Notes: generated by a model not told the origin, from the sequence alone. DNA of 64,000 bases from Streptomyces sp. Ag109_O5-10 (GCF_900105755.1 NZ_FNTQ01000001.1:248001-312000), one strand, 5' to 3'; positions 50,470-59,450 are shown, counted from the stretch's first letter. A program made the numbers and translations.

Positions 50470-51036
50470 TCAGGCGTCCTTGGCCTGCTTCAGGTCCGAT
50501 GGGATGCTGCTTGAGGACGTCAGAGTGACAAACAGCGGCAACTTGTACAGCGGTGGAGGTTCGCCTGCCAGCCCGAGTCGCTGCCAGGCCAGCCGAGCCG
50601 AGATCTTGAGCACCCGGCGCGCGCGCATGACGAGCAGGAAGGCGAGCGGCAGCTCCACCAGCACGGCCGAGGCTATGCTCCCCCACACGTCGTCCCGTCC
50701 CCAGCTCAGGGAGACGTCGAACCAGGCGTCGCAGACCAGGAGCGCGGCTGCCACGAAGGACATCGGCACCAGGATCTGCCGTCGCAGCCAGACGGCCAGC
50801 CCGGCGCCGGCCAGCGACACGAGCAGCATGACGTCGAAGCCCACCCACACCATGGGCCAGTACCGGGCCTCGAAGCGATCGGGCAGCGAGACGGCCAGGT
50901 AGACGGTCCACGGGACGAGCACCAGCACGCACAGGGCGAGTTGTCCCACCGCCCGCCGGCGGCGGCGGCGCAGCGTGGGAGCGTCCAGCGAGAACGCCGT
51001 GTCCGTCGTGGCGGTGGGGTTGCTCTGCTCGCTCAT
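50470..51036 (-). CDS. Hypothetical membrane protein with four helices
   Basis: 188 residues from ATG 51036. Cytosolic head with RRRRRR patch, then helices QLALCVLVLVPWTVYLAVSL, WPMVWVGFDVMLLVSLAGAG, LVPMSFVAAALLVCDAWFDV and SIASAVLVELPLAFLLVMRA, basic tail. WVGFDVMLL and CDAWFDVSLSWG are family-specific: this is a small actinobacterial membrane family of unknown function. No neighbours in an operon. Confidence 0.8.
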   Translation of the reverse strand: MSEQSNPTATTDTAFSLDAPTLRRRRRRAVGQLALCVLVLVPWTVYLAVSLPDRFEARYWPMVWVGFDVMLLVSLAGAGLAVWLRRQILVPMSFVAAALLVCDAWFDVSLSWGRDDVWGSIASAVLVELPLAFLLVMRARRVLKISARLAWQRLGLAGEPPPLYKLPLFVTLTSSSSIPSDLKQAKDA

Positions 51037-51461
51037 CCTTGCCCGTCCCTGGTAGCAGGTCACGGCCCGGGCCGACTCCGCCGGGGCCGCGCTGCCGATC
51101 GCGTCGTACGGGCTGCGCGCAGGCGTGCGGCCCAGGCCGCGGAACCTGTCGATCGCTCTTCGATGGTACGGCGCGTCCCCGGCCCGGCTGCGGGCAGAGC
51201 CCCTGGCTCGGTGGCGGCTCAGCCCTCGGCCGGACGGATTCCGTCCGGCGGGGCGATGTGCCGGGCGAGCGTGAGGCTCCCGATCGGCTCGGCGCGGGTG
51301 CCGAGGGCGGACGGTACATCTCGCCGGCGACGACGGCCCGGGGTTCAGCGGTGCGCACAGGTTGGCAGGACGCGGCCGAGGATGCGGGGTGTCCGCGCTC
51401 CACGCGAGTCCGGAGAGGCCCGGGGAAGGTCGCGTCCCACTCCCCCGGGCTCATCGGATGT
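51037..51461. other. 425-bp intergenic region with a hairpin
   Basis: No gene is supported. At 51229-51249 GCCGGACGG and CCGTCCGGC form a 9-bp stem with loop ATT, in the right place to terminate transcripts coming leftward from the VOC gene or its own leader. Confidence 0.5.
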
Positions 51462-51896
51462 TCAGTCGATGCAGAACTCGTTGCCCTCGATGTCCAGCAT
51501 CGGGATGCACGACTCGTTCTCCTCGTCAGCGTACAGCGTCTGCACGTGGGTGGCGCCGAGCGCGACCAGGCGTGCGCACTCGGCTTCGAGCACGGCGAGG
51601 CGCTCGTCACCCACGAGCCCGGTGCCGACCCGGACGTCGAGATGCACCCGGTTCTTGACGGCCTTGCCTTCGGGGACCCGCTGGAAGTACAGACGCGGGC
51701 CCACGCCTGAGGGATCACTGCAGGAGGACCATGCTCCCTGCTTCTCGGGAGGCAGGCTGCGGTTGTAGTCGTCCCAGGTGGCGAACCCCTCCGGTGGCGA
51801 CGGCATGACGTAGCCCAGGACTTCGCACCAGAAGCGGGCGACGCGCTCAGGCTCCGCGCAGTCGAAGGTGACTTGGAACTTCTTGATCGCTGGCAT
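51462..51896 (-). CDS. VOC-superfamily (glyoxalase/bleomycin-resistance-like) protein
   Basis: 144 residues. FQVTFDCAEPERVARFWCEV starts the first beta-alpha-beta module; LYFQRVPEGKAVKNRVHLDV with a His metal-ligand position, and HVQTLYADEENESCIPMLDI with EGNEFC at the end form the second, the common DUF of type glyoxalase_6. Metal-dependent dioxygenase, lyase or just binding proteins share this fold; substrate unknown. Confidence 0.88.
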   Translation of the reverse strand: MPAIKKFQVTFDCAEPERVARFWCEVLGYVMPSPPEGFATWDDYNRSLPPEKQGAWSSCSDPSGVGPRLYFQRVPEGKAVKNRVHLDVRVGTGLVGDERLAVLEAECARLVALGATHVQTLYADEENESCIPMLDIEGNEFCID

Positions 51897-51979
51897 CGGC
51901 GCACCGTACCGCGTACCCGGGGAACCTGCCGCTCATTTCCCCGGGCGAGCGGCGGCCGGTCCGCGCTTGGGGGTGCGGT

Positions 51980-53140
51980 CTAGAACTCCTCGACGAAGTA
52001 GGGCTCTACGGTCATCCAGCCGTTGCCCGAGGCGCCGTTCAGCCGGCCCGTCGAGTTCTGGGCGAGGGTGTACCAGGACTCCACGTAGTCGGGGTCGTCG
52101 GTGAACCAGCCGTCGGGGATCGCGCCCAGGACCGCGTTCACCAGCGGGATGTAGGTGCCCTGGTCGGTCACGGTGAGCAGCGCCGTGGTGATCGCCTCGG
52201 CCAGCGCGCGGTAGTTGGTGCCGTCGTCGTCCTCCATCATGACGACGTCGGCCAGGTTGTACTTGTAGTTGGACCAGTTGACCAGGATCTGGTTCGGGTA
52301 GTAGACGGTGCCGCCGTAGTCCAGGTAGGGCATGTCCACCGAGTCGACGCGCGCCGTGCCGTCCTTGCCGAAGCCGGTGACCAGCGAGAACATCTCGGCG
52401 GCGCCCTTGAACCAGGGCTCCTGGTCGTCGTTCACCTCGACGGCCGTGACCTTGGTCGCCCACCAGCCCGCCGTGCTCGCGGCGTTGGCGCTGTTCACGG
52501 CCTTCGACGACGCGAGGGAGGTCAGGCCCTTGTCGGCGAAGGCCTTCTGCAGCACCTTCAGGCCGGCCCGGTGGGCCTTGGTGACGTCGATGTCCAGGAT
52601 GTACAGCGGGCGTTCGGGGACGCGCGCGGTGTCGACGGTGTGGGTGCGGCCCTGACTGTCGTACGCCGTGATGGTCCTGGCGTCGTCGTCGGCCGCGGCG
52701 ACGGCGATCCAGGGTGTGACTCCGGCGTTCAGGTGCGACCGCATGGCCGGCGCGCCCAGCCGGACGCGCAGCAGCGAGCCGGTCGACGCGGGCAGGCCCT
52801 TCAGGGTGGCGATGCGGTGGTCCGCGGCGGAGACGGAGGCGAAGAGGTTCCTGCCCTCGGGGGCGGCGGTGCTGCTCGCCAGTGCCTGGAGGTCCACGTC
52901 CGCGCCGCCGAGTGCGGCCCTGCGGATCTGCTCGCGCCACCGCGGGCCGCGCAACGAGGCGGACAGCGCCTGCGCGACGTCCTGTTCGGTCGACAGCACC
53001 GGAGACGTGCGGAACGCCCCGGCCTGGTCCCCCGCCTCCCGCGCCGGCGCCGCGATCGCCGGCTGCACGGAGCCGCCGATGACCGCGGACAGCATCACGC
53101 CGATGAGGACGCTGCGTCTCTTGCTCGATCTGTTCACCAT
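51980..53140 (-). CDS. Secreted protein, DUF3103-like
   Basis: 386 residues from ATG 53140, which starts MVNRSSKRRSVLIGVMLSAV with a signal peptide ending AIAAPA. Mature part: an N-terminal helical segment (TEQDVAQALSASLRGPRWRE, QIRRAALGGADVDLQALASS) and a beta-rich second half with YILDIDVTKAHRAGLKVLQK, KVTAVEVNDDQEPWFKGAAE and VVMMEDDDGTNYRALAEAIT. This resembles the DUF3103 family, recalled rather than searched. No catalytic motif is evident. Ends in NGWMTVEPYFVEEF. Confidence 0.7.
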   Translation of the reverse strand: MVNRSSKRRSVLIGVMLSAVIGGSVQPAIAAPAREAGDQAGAFRTSPVLSTEQDVAQALSASLRGPRWREQIRRAALGGADVDLQALASSTAAPEGRNLFASVSAADHRIATLKGLPASTGSLLRVRLGAPAMRSHLNAGVTPWIAVAAADDDARTITAYDSQGRTHTVDTARVPERPLYILDIDVTKAHRAGLKVLQKAFADKGLTSLASSKAVNSANAASTAGWWATKVTAVEVNDDQEPWFKGAAEMFSLVTGFGKDGTARVDSVDMPYLDYGGTVYYPNQILVNWSNYKYNLADVVMMEDDDGTNYRALAEAITTALLTVTDQGTYIPLVNAVLGAIPDGWFTDDPDYVESWYTLAQNSTGRLNGASGNGWMTVEPYFVEEF

Positions 53141-53359
53141 GCTCCTCGTGTTGTCGGTCGCCGCCGCGCCCACGGTGAACGGGCGGCCGTCATGGGGGTC
53201 CCGCCCCGGGCAGAATTGTCCGGGGCATGACATATCAGCGGCGGGGGAAGAACAGGCGTCCCCGCATGAACGGGGCCGCGCCGGGGGCAGGCCGGTGCGC
53301 CGCGGACGCCGTGCGTCGAAGGGAGCCGGTACCCGCGCAGTCGCGGCCGGGAAGTGCGG

Positions 53360-54088
53360 CTACCGGGGGGTGCCGGCGGGCGGACGCCCGCGCGGGCTGC
53401 TCAGTGAACCGAGCATGATCTTCTCGGTGTCGGCCAGATACGTCTCCGCCGCGCGCCGCGCCGCCTCGGCGTCCCGGCCGGCCACGGCCCGTACCACCGG
53501 CGCGAGGCGGTCCGCCGCCCGCGCCGCGTCCTCGAACGGCGCCCGCAGCGCGGCCCGTACCGGAAGATAGGCGTTGAACAGCGTGTTCGTGAGGAGCAGG
53601 TAGACCCGGTTGCCCGTGGCCCGCGCCAGTTCGCGGTGCACTTCCACGTCGGCGAGCTGGACGGCGTCGGCGTCAGGGCCGTCCGCGACCTGACGCAGCA
53701 GGTGGTCCAGCCGCCGGGCCTGCCGTTCCGTGCGCCGGTCGGCCGCGCGGCCGGCGATCAGGGAGCCGATGTGCCGGCGCACCTCGAAGACCTCCCGCAG
53801 CCACGCGGGGTCCTGCGCCGCCAGCATCGGCAGCAGGTCGGCGCCGCCGATCCGCAGGTAGTCCAGGACGCGGGTGCCGATGCCGTGCCGGGTGCTCAGC
53901 AGTCCGGCCTGCTCCAGCCGCGTCAGCGCGTGCTTCAGCGTCGTACGGGTGACCCCGTACCCGGCGGCCAGCTCCCGCTCGGGGGGCAGCAGGGTTCCGG
54001 GGCCGTGGGTGCCGCTGAGGATGTCCTCGCGCAGCCGTGCTTCTAGCAGGTCGACCACGGTTCGGCGCGGAATGCTCTCGACGGCCAC
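53360..54088 (-). CDS. GntR-family regulator, FadR/FCD subfamily
   Basis: 242 residues. N-terminal winged helix: VDLLEARLREDILSGTHGPG, LLPPERELAAGYGVTRTTLK then HALTRLEQAGLLSTRHGIGT; C-terminal all-helical FCD domain with metal/ligand positions in LREVFEVRRHIGSLIAGRAA and ADVEVHRELARATGNRVYLL. Such regulators answer to carboxylic acids or sugar acids. A perfect 27-bp palindrome lies 80 bp upstream, and the leftward sugar-dehydrogenase operon ends 200 bp upstream, so it may be part of, or control, that group. Confidence 0.9.
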   Translation of the reverse strand: MAVESIPRRTVVDLLEARLREDILSGTHGPGTLLPPERELAAGYGVTRTTLKHALTRLEQAGLLSTRHGIGTRVLDYLRIGGADLLPMLAAQDPAWLREVFEVRRHIGSLIAGRAADRRTERQARRLDHLLRQVADGPDADAVQLADVEVHRELARATGNRVYLLLTNTLFNAYLPVRAALRAPFEDAARAADRLAPVVRAVAGRDAEAARRAAETYLADTEKIMLGSLSSPRGRPPAGTPR

Positions 54089-54168
54089 GGAGGATCTCCC
54101 AGGCTTCGGTGAGTGGTTCAGCGGTCGGCGGCTCGCTGGTCGAGCGGTCCGCCGGTTCTGCGACCAGT

Positions 54169-54195
54169 TGGTCCAGTGGCTCAGCCACTGGACCA
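54169..54195. promoter_or_regulatory. 27-bp perfect palindrome, probable GntR/FadR operator
   Basis: TGGTCCAGTGGCT, centre C, AGCCACTGGACCA: 13-bp arms that are exact complements. The arms start and end with TGGTC/GACCA, like the FadR consensus (TGGTCNNNGACCA). Additional half sites GACCAGTTGGTC at 54162-54173 overlap its left edge. It lies upstream of the gntR gene, between the end of the sugar-dehydrogenase gene and the regulator. Confidence 0.88.
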
Positions 54196-54287
54196 GTGAA
54201 GCAGCCGCCCGACCACCGCGTCAATTGCCTGTGGACGGCGATCGGTTGGGCGCCGGTCGCGATCGGCGCCGCCGCGCCGGCCTGCGG

Positions 54288-55406
54288 TCAGAGGGTGGCT
54301 TCGTAGGGGTCGCGGTCCTCGGGGACGAGCGGTATCGCGGGTGTCGTGCTGCCGACGCGGACGGTCTCGCCGGAGGTGACGGCCTCGTCGATGGACACCA
54401 TGGTGTCCAGGACGTGGTAGGCGAGGTCTCCGCCGGCGATGTGCGGGGTTCCGCGGCGGACGGCCCGCGCCATGTCCAGGACCCCGAGGCCGCGGCCGCC
54501 CTCCACACCGACGAGCGGGACGGTCTCCCACTCCGCCTCCCGGCCCCGCTGCGGCACGCGGGTGATCCTGACCTCGCCCGCGAAGGTGTTGGGGTCGGGC
54601 AGGACCAGGGTGCCCTCGGTGCCGGTGATCTCCACGAACCCAGTGCGGGTGAGCGGGGAGTCGAAGCTGAAGACGCTCTGGCCGACGCCGCCGCTCTCGA
54701 ACTGGGTGAGCGCGGAGACATGGGTGGGTACGGCGACGGTGAACTCGGTGCCGGCGCGCTCCCCGCTGCGCACGGTGCGGACCGTGCGGGCGGTCGAGCC
54801 GAGCGCGGCGACCCGGGAGACCGGACCGAACAGGCAGACCAGCGCGGTGAGGTAGTAGGGCCCCATGTCGAACAGGGGGCCGGCGCCCCTGGCGAAGAGG
54901 AACTCCGGGTTCGGGTGCCACAGGTCGGGTCCCGCGTACTGCATGACGGTCTGCGCGGACAGCGGGGAGCCGATGGCGCCGCGGGCGATCGCGCGCAGGG
55001 CGGTCTGCAGGCCGGGCCCGAGGATGGTGTCGGGGGCGACCCCGACCCGCAGCCCGGCCGCCGCGGCCTGGTCGAGCAGGGCCCCTGCGTCGGCGCGGTC
55101 CAGGGCGATGGGCTTCTCGGACCAGACGTGCTTGCCGGCGGCCAGGATCGCGGAGCTCACCTCGGCGTGCACGGCGGGAACGGTCAGGTTGACGATGATC
55201 TCGACGTCCGGGTGGGCGAGGACGTCCGCGGCCGTCCCCCACTCCTTGACCCCGTACGCGCGCGCCTGGGTCTCGGCGCGCGCGGTGTCGAGGTCGCCCA
55301 CGACGGCCACGTGCAGGTCGGGGTAGCGGGTGAGGCTGGTCAGGTACTGGTCGCTGATGTTGCCGGCGCCGATGATGCCGACGCCGACCGGGTGGTGTGC
55401 CGTCAT
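54288..55406 (-). CDS. Gfo/Idh/MocA-family sugar dehydrogenase
   Basis: 372 residues, cytosolic NAD(P)-dependent oxidoreductase. VGVGIIGAGNISDQYLTSLT is the Rossmann turn, VWSEKPIALDRADAGALLDQ carries the EKP motif with the catalytic Lys, GPLFDMGPYYLTALVCLFGP the DMGxH-like motif (here DMGPYY), and FSFDSPLTRTGFVEITGTEG the C-terminal sheet. Substrate typically a sugar, inositol or sugar acid. The ATG overlaps the stop of the upstream gene (TGATG), so the two are translated in coupled fashion. Confidence 0.92.
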   Translation of the reverse strand: MTAHHPVGVGIIGAGNISDQYLTSLTRYPDLHVAVVGDLDTARAETQARAYGVKEWGTAADVLAHPDVEIIVNLTVPAVHAEVSSAILAAGKHVWSEKPIALDRADAGALLDQAAAAGLRVGVAPDTILGPGLQTALRAIARGAIGSPLSAQTVMQYAGPDLWHPNPEFLFARGAGPLFDMGPYYLTALVCLFGPVSRVAALGSTARTVRTVRSGERAGTEFTVAVPTHVSALTQFESGGVGQSVFSFDSPLTRTGFVEITGTEGTLVLPDPNTFAGEVRITRVPQRGREAEWETVPLVGVEGGRGLGVLDMARAVRRGTPHIAGGDLAYHVLDTMVSIDEAVTSGETVRVGSTTPAIPLVPEDRDPYEATL

Positions 55407-56203
55407 CAGGCGATGCCCTTGCCCTTCAGGTAGGAGATGCCTGTCGCGATGCCCTCGAAGACGTCGCCGGCGTAGTGGTCGAACTCGATGACGGCGTACT
55501 CGGCGTGCGGTGCCGCGGCGAGCGAGGCGGCCAGCGGGATCTGTCCGCGGCCCGCCGCGACCTGGCCGGTGTCGGCGGGGTCGAAGGGGGCGCCCGAGGT
55601 GAACGGGTCGTCGATGACGGGGCCGTCCTTCACGTGCAGGGCGCGTACCCGCGAGCCCAGCCGGCCGAGGAGGGCGACGACGTCGTTGCCGCCGGCCGCG
55701 GCCCAGAACAGGTCGATCTCCAGGGCGACTTCCGGGTTCAGGAGGTCCGCGAAGAAGTCGAAGGCGCTGACGCCGGCGACGGTGTGCACGAACTCCTGCG
55801 AGTGGTTGTGGTAGCCGACCCGGAGTCCGTGCCCGGCGGCGCGCTCGGCGGCCTCGTTCAGGAGGGCGGCGGTACGGGCGATCTCCTTCTCGTCGGCCCA
55901 CCGGGAGGCGGGCACGAACGGGTCGAAGAGGATCTCCACGCCCAGTCGCCTGGCGGCCCGGAAGGTGTCGTCGAGATCGGTCCCCGGCGCACCGTCGGGC
56001 GACAGGAACCCGGCGTGTCCGGTTCGCGCGGACAGGCCGTGCCGGGCGAGCGCGGCGGCGAGTTCGTCCGCGCGGTGCGTGAAGCCGAAGGCCTCGACGT
56101 TGGTCAGCCCCAGGGCGGCCAGACGGGCGAGGGCGGCGTCCTCGTCTGCCTCCAGAGCCTGGCGTACGGAGTAGAGCTGAACCGACAACTGTGGTGTCGA
56201 CAA
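55406..56203 (-). CDS. Sugar phosphate isomerase/epimerase (AP endonuclease family 2 fold)
   Basis: 265 residues, starting at TTG 56203 behind GAGGAG. TIM barrel with QLSVQLYSVRQALEADED, RVGYHNHSQEFVHT (metal-binding His), LEIDLFWAAAGGNDVVALLG (Glu/Asp metal ligands), LHVKDGPVIDDP (His-Lys-Asp), and VIEFDHYAGDVFEGI (final Glu). This is the xylose-isomerase-like family (IolE, hydroxypyruvate isomerase, 3-dehydroshikimate type). Together with the dehydrogenase downstream it forms an inositol- or sugar-type catabolic pair; no specific substrate can be assigned. Confidence 0.9.
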   Translation of the reverse strand: MSTPQLSVQLYSVRQALEADEDAALARLAALGLTNVEAFGFTHRADELAAALARHGLSARTGHAGFLSPDGAPGTDLDDTFRAARRLGVEILFDPFVPASRWADEKEIARTAALLNEAAERAAGHGLRVGYHNHSQEFVHTVAGVSAFDFFADLLNPEVALEIDLFWAAAGGNDVVALLGRLGSRVRALHVKDGPVIDDPFTSGAPFDPADTGQVAAGRGQIPLAASLAAAPHAEYAVIEFDHYAGDVFEGIATGISYLKGKGIA

Positions 56204-56286
56204 GGGGGACTCCTCTCGTGGCGGACGGCCGGGAAACAGAATACCGACAGGGGTGATGGTTTCTAGGGGTCGTTAGCATCTTGTTC

Positions 56287-56916
56287 ATGGCAAGGGAAAC
56301 GACTCGGCCGGGGGCGGCCCCGCGGAACTACCCCAAGGGGGAACGGCGGCGTGCCCAGATCATCGAGGCCGCGTTCACCGCGTTCGGGCAGGTGGGCTAC
56401 CGCAACGCGAGCATGGTGCAGCTCGCCGCCGCCTGCGGTGTCTCCCGCGCGGGCCTGCTGCACCACTTCCCGACGAAGGAGTCGCTCCTGGAGGCGGTCC
56501 TGGAGACCCGCGACCGTCAGGACGGCGAGCACTTCCTCGAATCCGGTGCGCTCAGCCAGGACGGCCTCGCCTACTTCGCCGCGATGATCAGGCTCGTCGC
56601 GCACAACCAGGCCAACCCCCTCATCGTGAGCCTGTTCGCGGTGCTGTCCAGCGAGGCCACCGCGGCGGACCACCCGGCGCGCCCCTACTTCACCGCGCGC
56701 TACGAACGCACCCGCCGCGAGATGCAGTCGGCCGTCGACGACCTGGCACGGCGCGGGTTGCTGCGTCCTCACGTGGACGCCTCGCACCTGGCGGCGGATC
56801 TGGTCGCCTATCTCGACGGCCTGCAGGTCCAGTGGCTGCTCAGCCCGGACACCATCGACATGCCGGATCACCTGCGCGGGATGCTGCGCAACGTCATCAG
56901 CGTCGAACTCCCCTAG
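56287..56916 (+). CDS. TetR-family regulator, divergent from the sugar operon
   Basis: 209 residues. HTH: QIIEAAFTAFGQVGYRNASM then VQLAAACGVSRAGLLHHFPT and KESLLEAVLETRD. Ligand domain from residue 75, with YFAAMIRLVAHNQANPLIVS and LADLVAYLDGLQVQWLL, the TetR_C_6/BetI-like pattern. ATG 56287 is preferred over the in-frame TTG six bases earlier. Divergent from the isomerase-dehydrogenase pair with 83 bp between starts, so it very likely controls them. Sugar operons are often controlled by LacI/GntR, so TetR here is less usual. Confidence 0.88.
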   Translation: MARETTRPGAAPRNYPKGERRRAQIIEAAFTAFGQVGYRNASMVQLAAACGVSRAGLLHHFPTKESLLEAVLETRDRQDGEHFLESGALSQDGLAYFAAMIRLVAHNQANPLIVSLFAVLSSEATAADHPARPYFTARYERTRREMQSAVDDLARRGLLRPHVDASHLAADLVAYLDGLQVQWLLSPDTIDMPDHLRGMLRNVISVELP

Positions 56917-56970
56917 TTCGCGGACCCGTTGCGGGGGCCCGTCGCCTCCCTACCGAAAGGCCGAGCCGGC

Positions 56971-57636
56971 GTGGATGTGTACGAGGCGGTGGACAGCCGC
57001 CGGGCCGTACGGGCGTTCAGCGAACGGCCGGTGCCGAGGGAAGTGCTGACCCGGGTCCTGGCCGCGGCCGCACGGGCGCCGTCGAGCGGCAACCTCCAGC
57101 CCTGGCAGGTGTACGCGGTCTCCGGCGAGCCCCTGGCCGACCTGAAGCGGCAGGCCACGGCCAGGGCGCTGGCGGGCGACCCCGGCGACGGTCGGGAGTA
57201 CCCGATGTACCCGGCCGAGCTGACCCCGCCGTACCGGGAGCGCTTCGCCGAGGCGGCCGCCCTGCGGTACGCGGCACTCGGCATCGCGCGTGAGGACCCG
57301 CAACGGCCGGTGAGGGTCGCCGCGTTGAACACGCAGGCGTTCGGGGCGCCCCTCGTGCTGTTCTGCTACCTCGACCGGGCGATGGGCCCCGGACAGTGGG
57401 CGGACGCCGGGATGTATCTCCAGACGGTCATGCTGCTCCTGAGAGCCGAGGGCCTGCACAGCTGCCCCCAGGTGATGTGGACGATGTACCGCGAGACGGT
57501 CGGCCGCCTGGTCGGTGCCGGTGACCGGCTCGTGCTGCTGTGCGGTCTCGCGGTCGGCTTCGAGGAGGCGGGGGCGTCGCGGGTGCGTACGGGTCGGGCC
57601 GAAGTGACCGAGACCGTGCGGTTCGTAGGCGACTGA
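56971..57636 (+). CDS. Nitroreductase-family FMN protein
   Basis: 221 residues from GTG 56971. DVYEAVDSRRAVRAFSERPV is the typical start with the SRRSxRxF FMN-phosphate motif, ARAPSSGNLQPWQVYAVSGE the second binding loop, then AGMYLQTVMLLLRAEGLHSC and VMWTMYRETVG with an Rxxx flavin contact, ending GFEEAGASRVRTGRAEV. Reduces nitro aromatics, quinones or similar with NAD(P)H. It follows the TetR gene by 54 bp on the same strand and may be co-transcribed. Confidence 0.9.
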   Translation: MDVYEAVDSRRAVRAFSERPVPREVLTRVLAAAARAPSSGNLQPWQVYAVSGEPLADLKRQATARALAGDPGDGREYPMYPAELTPPYRERFAEAAALRYAALGIAREDPQRPVRVAALNTQAFGAPLVLFCYLDRAMGPGQWADAGMYLQTVMLLLRAEGLHSCPQVMWTMYRETVGRLVGAGDRLVLLCGLAVGFEEAGASRVRTGRAEVTETVRFVGD

Positions 57637-58033
57637 ACGGGCGGTCGGCCCGGCCGCGGGGGGTGCTCGGACGCCGGCATGGACGGCTCCGCCCGCATGT
57701 GGATCAGCGGGATCCCCTCCCTCGACCGGACGGGCAGGAGGTGATCCTCGGCCGGGACCGGACGTCCGCCGATGGCTCTCCGTGTTCCTGCTCGCCCGCC
57801 TGGACGTGCTCGCCCGGGACCTGACCGCACGCCCCGCCGCGCTGGGTGCGCACCTCGGCCTGCTCCGCCGTGATCCCCTGCCCGACGGGCGTGCCGTCCT
57901 CGTGCGCCGGGAGACCGTCACCGGCTTCGCGCCCGCCGGGCGGGACGGTTTCCGGCAGCCCGTGGTGCTCCGACGGCCTGACCGCGTTCGGGCCGGGCCG
58001 ACGGCGCTCCGTCGCGCGGCGGACGGGTACCGG
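57637..58033. other. Gap with a possible coding fragment
   Basis: Between two converging genes. On the plus strand 57760-57920 a coding-like frame reads FLLARLDVLARDLTARPAAL, GAHLGLLRRDPLPDGRAVLV and RRETV, similar in style to a protein C-terminus, but there is no start and no recognised family. Probably a gene fragment. Confidence 0.3.
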
Positions 58034-58984
58034 TCACAGCCCGAAGAGGCGGGCCGCGTTGTCGTGGCACACCGCACGCAGCCACTTGTCGCCGAGCTCC
58101 AGCCGTTCCAGGGCGTGGAGCTGGTGCACGTAGGGGTAGGGGATGTTGGGGAAGTCGGAGCCGAGCAGGACGCGGTCGCCCAGGGCGGCGATCCGGGGCA
58201 GCGCCCGGGGCGGGAACGGCATGAACCGCTCGGTGAAGTCCGTGAACGCCATCGTGGTGTCCAGCCGCACCTCCGCGTACCGCTCGGCGAGGCCGGCGAA
58301 CTCCTCGTACTCCGGCATCCCCATGTGCGCGACGACCAGCCGCAACCTCGGATGCCGCGCCAGTACCCGCCCGACCGGACCGGGGCCGGTGTGCTTGCCG
58401 GGGGCGGGACCGGAGCCGCAGTGGATCACGACGGGAATCCCGGCGTCGGCCAGCAGCCCCCAGGCCCCGTCGAGGAGCTCGTCGGCCGGGTCGTACGCCC
58501 CCACCTGCACATGTGCCTTGAACACCCGGGCACCTGCCTCGACGGCCGCCCGGACGTACGTCTCGACGCCGGGCTCGGGGAAGAGGGTCGCCGTGTACAG
58601 GCAGTCGGGGGTGCGGCCGGCGAAGTCGGCGGCCCACGCGTTCAGCCAGGCCGCCATGCCGGGCTTGTGCGGATAGAGCATCGAGGTGAAGGACCGGACA
58701 CCGAACGACCTGAGGAGAGCGACACGTTCCGCCTCCTCCTGCCGGTAGGTGATGGGCCACTCCAGGTCGCCGATCAGCGGTCCGTTCGTGTCGAAGTAGT
58801 TCCAGACCTTGTGCAGGACCCGCTCGGGCATGAAGTGGGTGTGGACGTCGATCAGTCCGGCAAGGCCCAGTCGTTCCCGGAAGACGCGGATCGCCTCGGC
58901 CTCCGCACCGTTACCCGGACCGTGGGCGGCAGCGGATCCGGCTGAGGTGGCGGAGGTGGCGGGGACCGTGCGGTGATCGTTCAT
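58034..58984 (-). CDS. Amidohydrolase (metal-dependent TIM-barrel hydrolase)
   Basis: 316 residues from ATG 58984. GLAGLIDVHTHFMPERVLHK carries the HxH metal site, FKAHVQVGAYDPADELLDGA the Lys/His region, PVVIHCGSG and LVVAHMGMPEYEEFAGL the further His ligands, RVLLGSDFPNIPYPYVHQLH the conserved Asp. This is the amidohydrolase_2 group (ACMSD, gamma-resorcylate decarboxylase, TIM-barrel hydrolases). First 40 residues are low-complexity Ala/Ser. Function could be hydrolysis or decarboxylation of a ring compound; substrate unknown. Confidence 0.9.
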   Translation of the reverse strand: MNDHRTVPATSATSAGSAAAHGPGNGAEAEAIRVFRERLGLAGLIDVHTHFMPERVLHKVWNYFDTNGPLIGDLEWPITYRQEEAERVALLRSFGVRSFTSMLYPHKPGMAAWLNAWAADFAGRTPDCLYTATLFPEPGVETYVRAAVEAGARVFKAHVQVGAYDPADELLDGAWGLLADAGIPVVIHCGSGPAPGKHTGPGPVGRVLARHPRLRLVVAHMGMPEYEEFAGLAERYAEVRLDTTMAFTDFTERFMPFPPRALPRIAALGDRVLLGSDFPNIPYPYVHQLHALERLELGDKWLRAVCHDNAARLFGL

Positions 58985-59162
58985 ATGCCAACGATCGGTG
59001 CAGGAGAGCGGCGAGTCCAGTCCCTGCCGGGCGACGGCGCGTGCCGCCGGCGTACCGCCGGGCGACGGGGACGCCCGTACGACGGCGCGAGGGGCGGCCC
59101 GGCCGGTGCGGGGGGGCCGTGCTCCCGAACGTCGGGCCCGGAACGCCGGGCCGGTACGGCGC

Positions 59163-59450
59163 TCAGGACCGGTAGCGCTCCACCTGAGAAGCCGGGCGGA
59201 CGTTCGCCCCGCCGGGGCCCTGACCTGACGCGACCCTGGCCCGGCGCCGGCGCGGCAGGTCCCGGCACTGATCGAGTTCGGTCTCCAGGCGGGCCGGCCG
59301 GGCGTGCTCGGTCGTCCCGTCGATCTCCTCCTGCGCCAGGCGGTCACGGAGGTCCTTCTCCTGGCTGATCATTTCCGTGATGCGGCCGAGGATCTCCTTC
59401 TCGGCCTCGGGCTCCGGTCCTGTCGTGGCTGCCTCCGGACGAGGGGACAC
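59163..59450 (-). CDS. DUF2630 family protein
   Basis: 95 residues from GTG 59450, immediately behind GGGGAGGA. EKEILGRITEMISQEKDLRD, RLAQEEIDGTTEHARPARLE, TELDQCRDLPRRRRARVASG and GANVRPASQVERY match DUF2630 nearly completely (typical: ILxRIxxLxxEExxLR ... LDQCWDLLRQRRAxRxAGxDP ... VRPxxxVExY); the usual Trp and one Leu are replaced by Arg and Pro here. Small helical protein of actinobacteria, function unknown. Confidence 0.85.
   Translation of the reverse strand: MSPRPEAATTGPEPEAEKEILGRITEMISQEKDLRDRLAQEEIDGTTEHARPARLETELDQCRDLPRRRRARVASGQGPGGANVRPASQVERYRS

Noticed and set aside
57782..58945. A long plus-strand gene across the amidohydrolase
   Set aside because: Beyond 57920 it is the antisense of the amidohydrolase, which has all metal-binding motifs; only the first part may be a relic.
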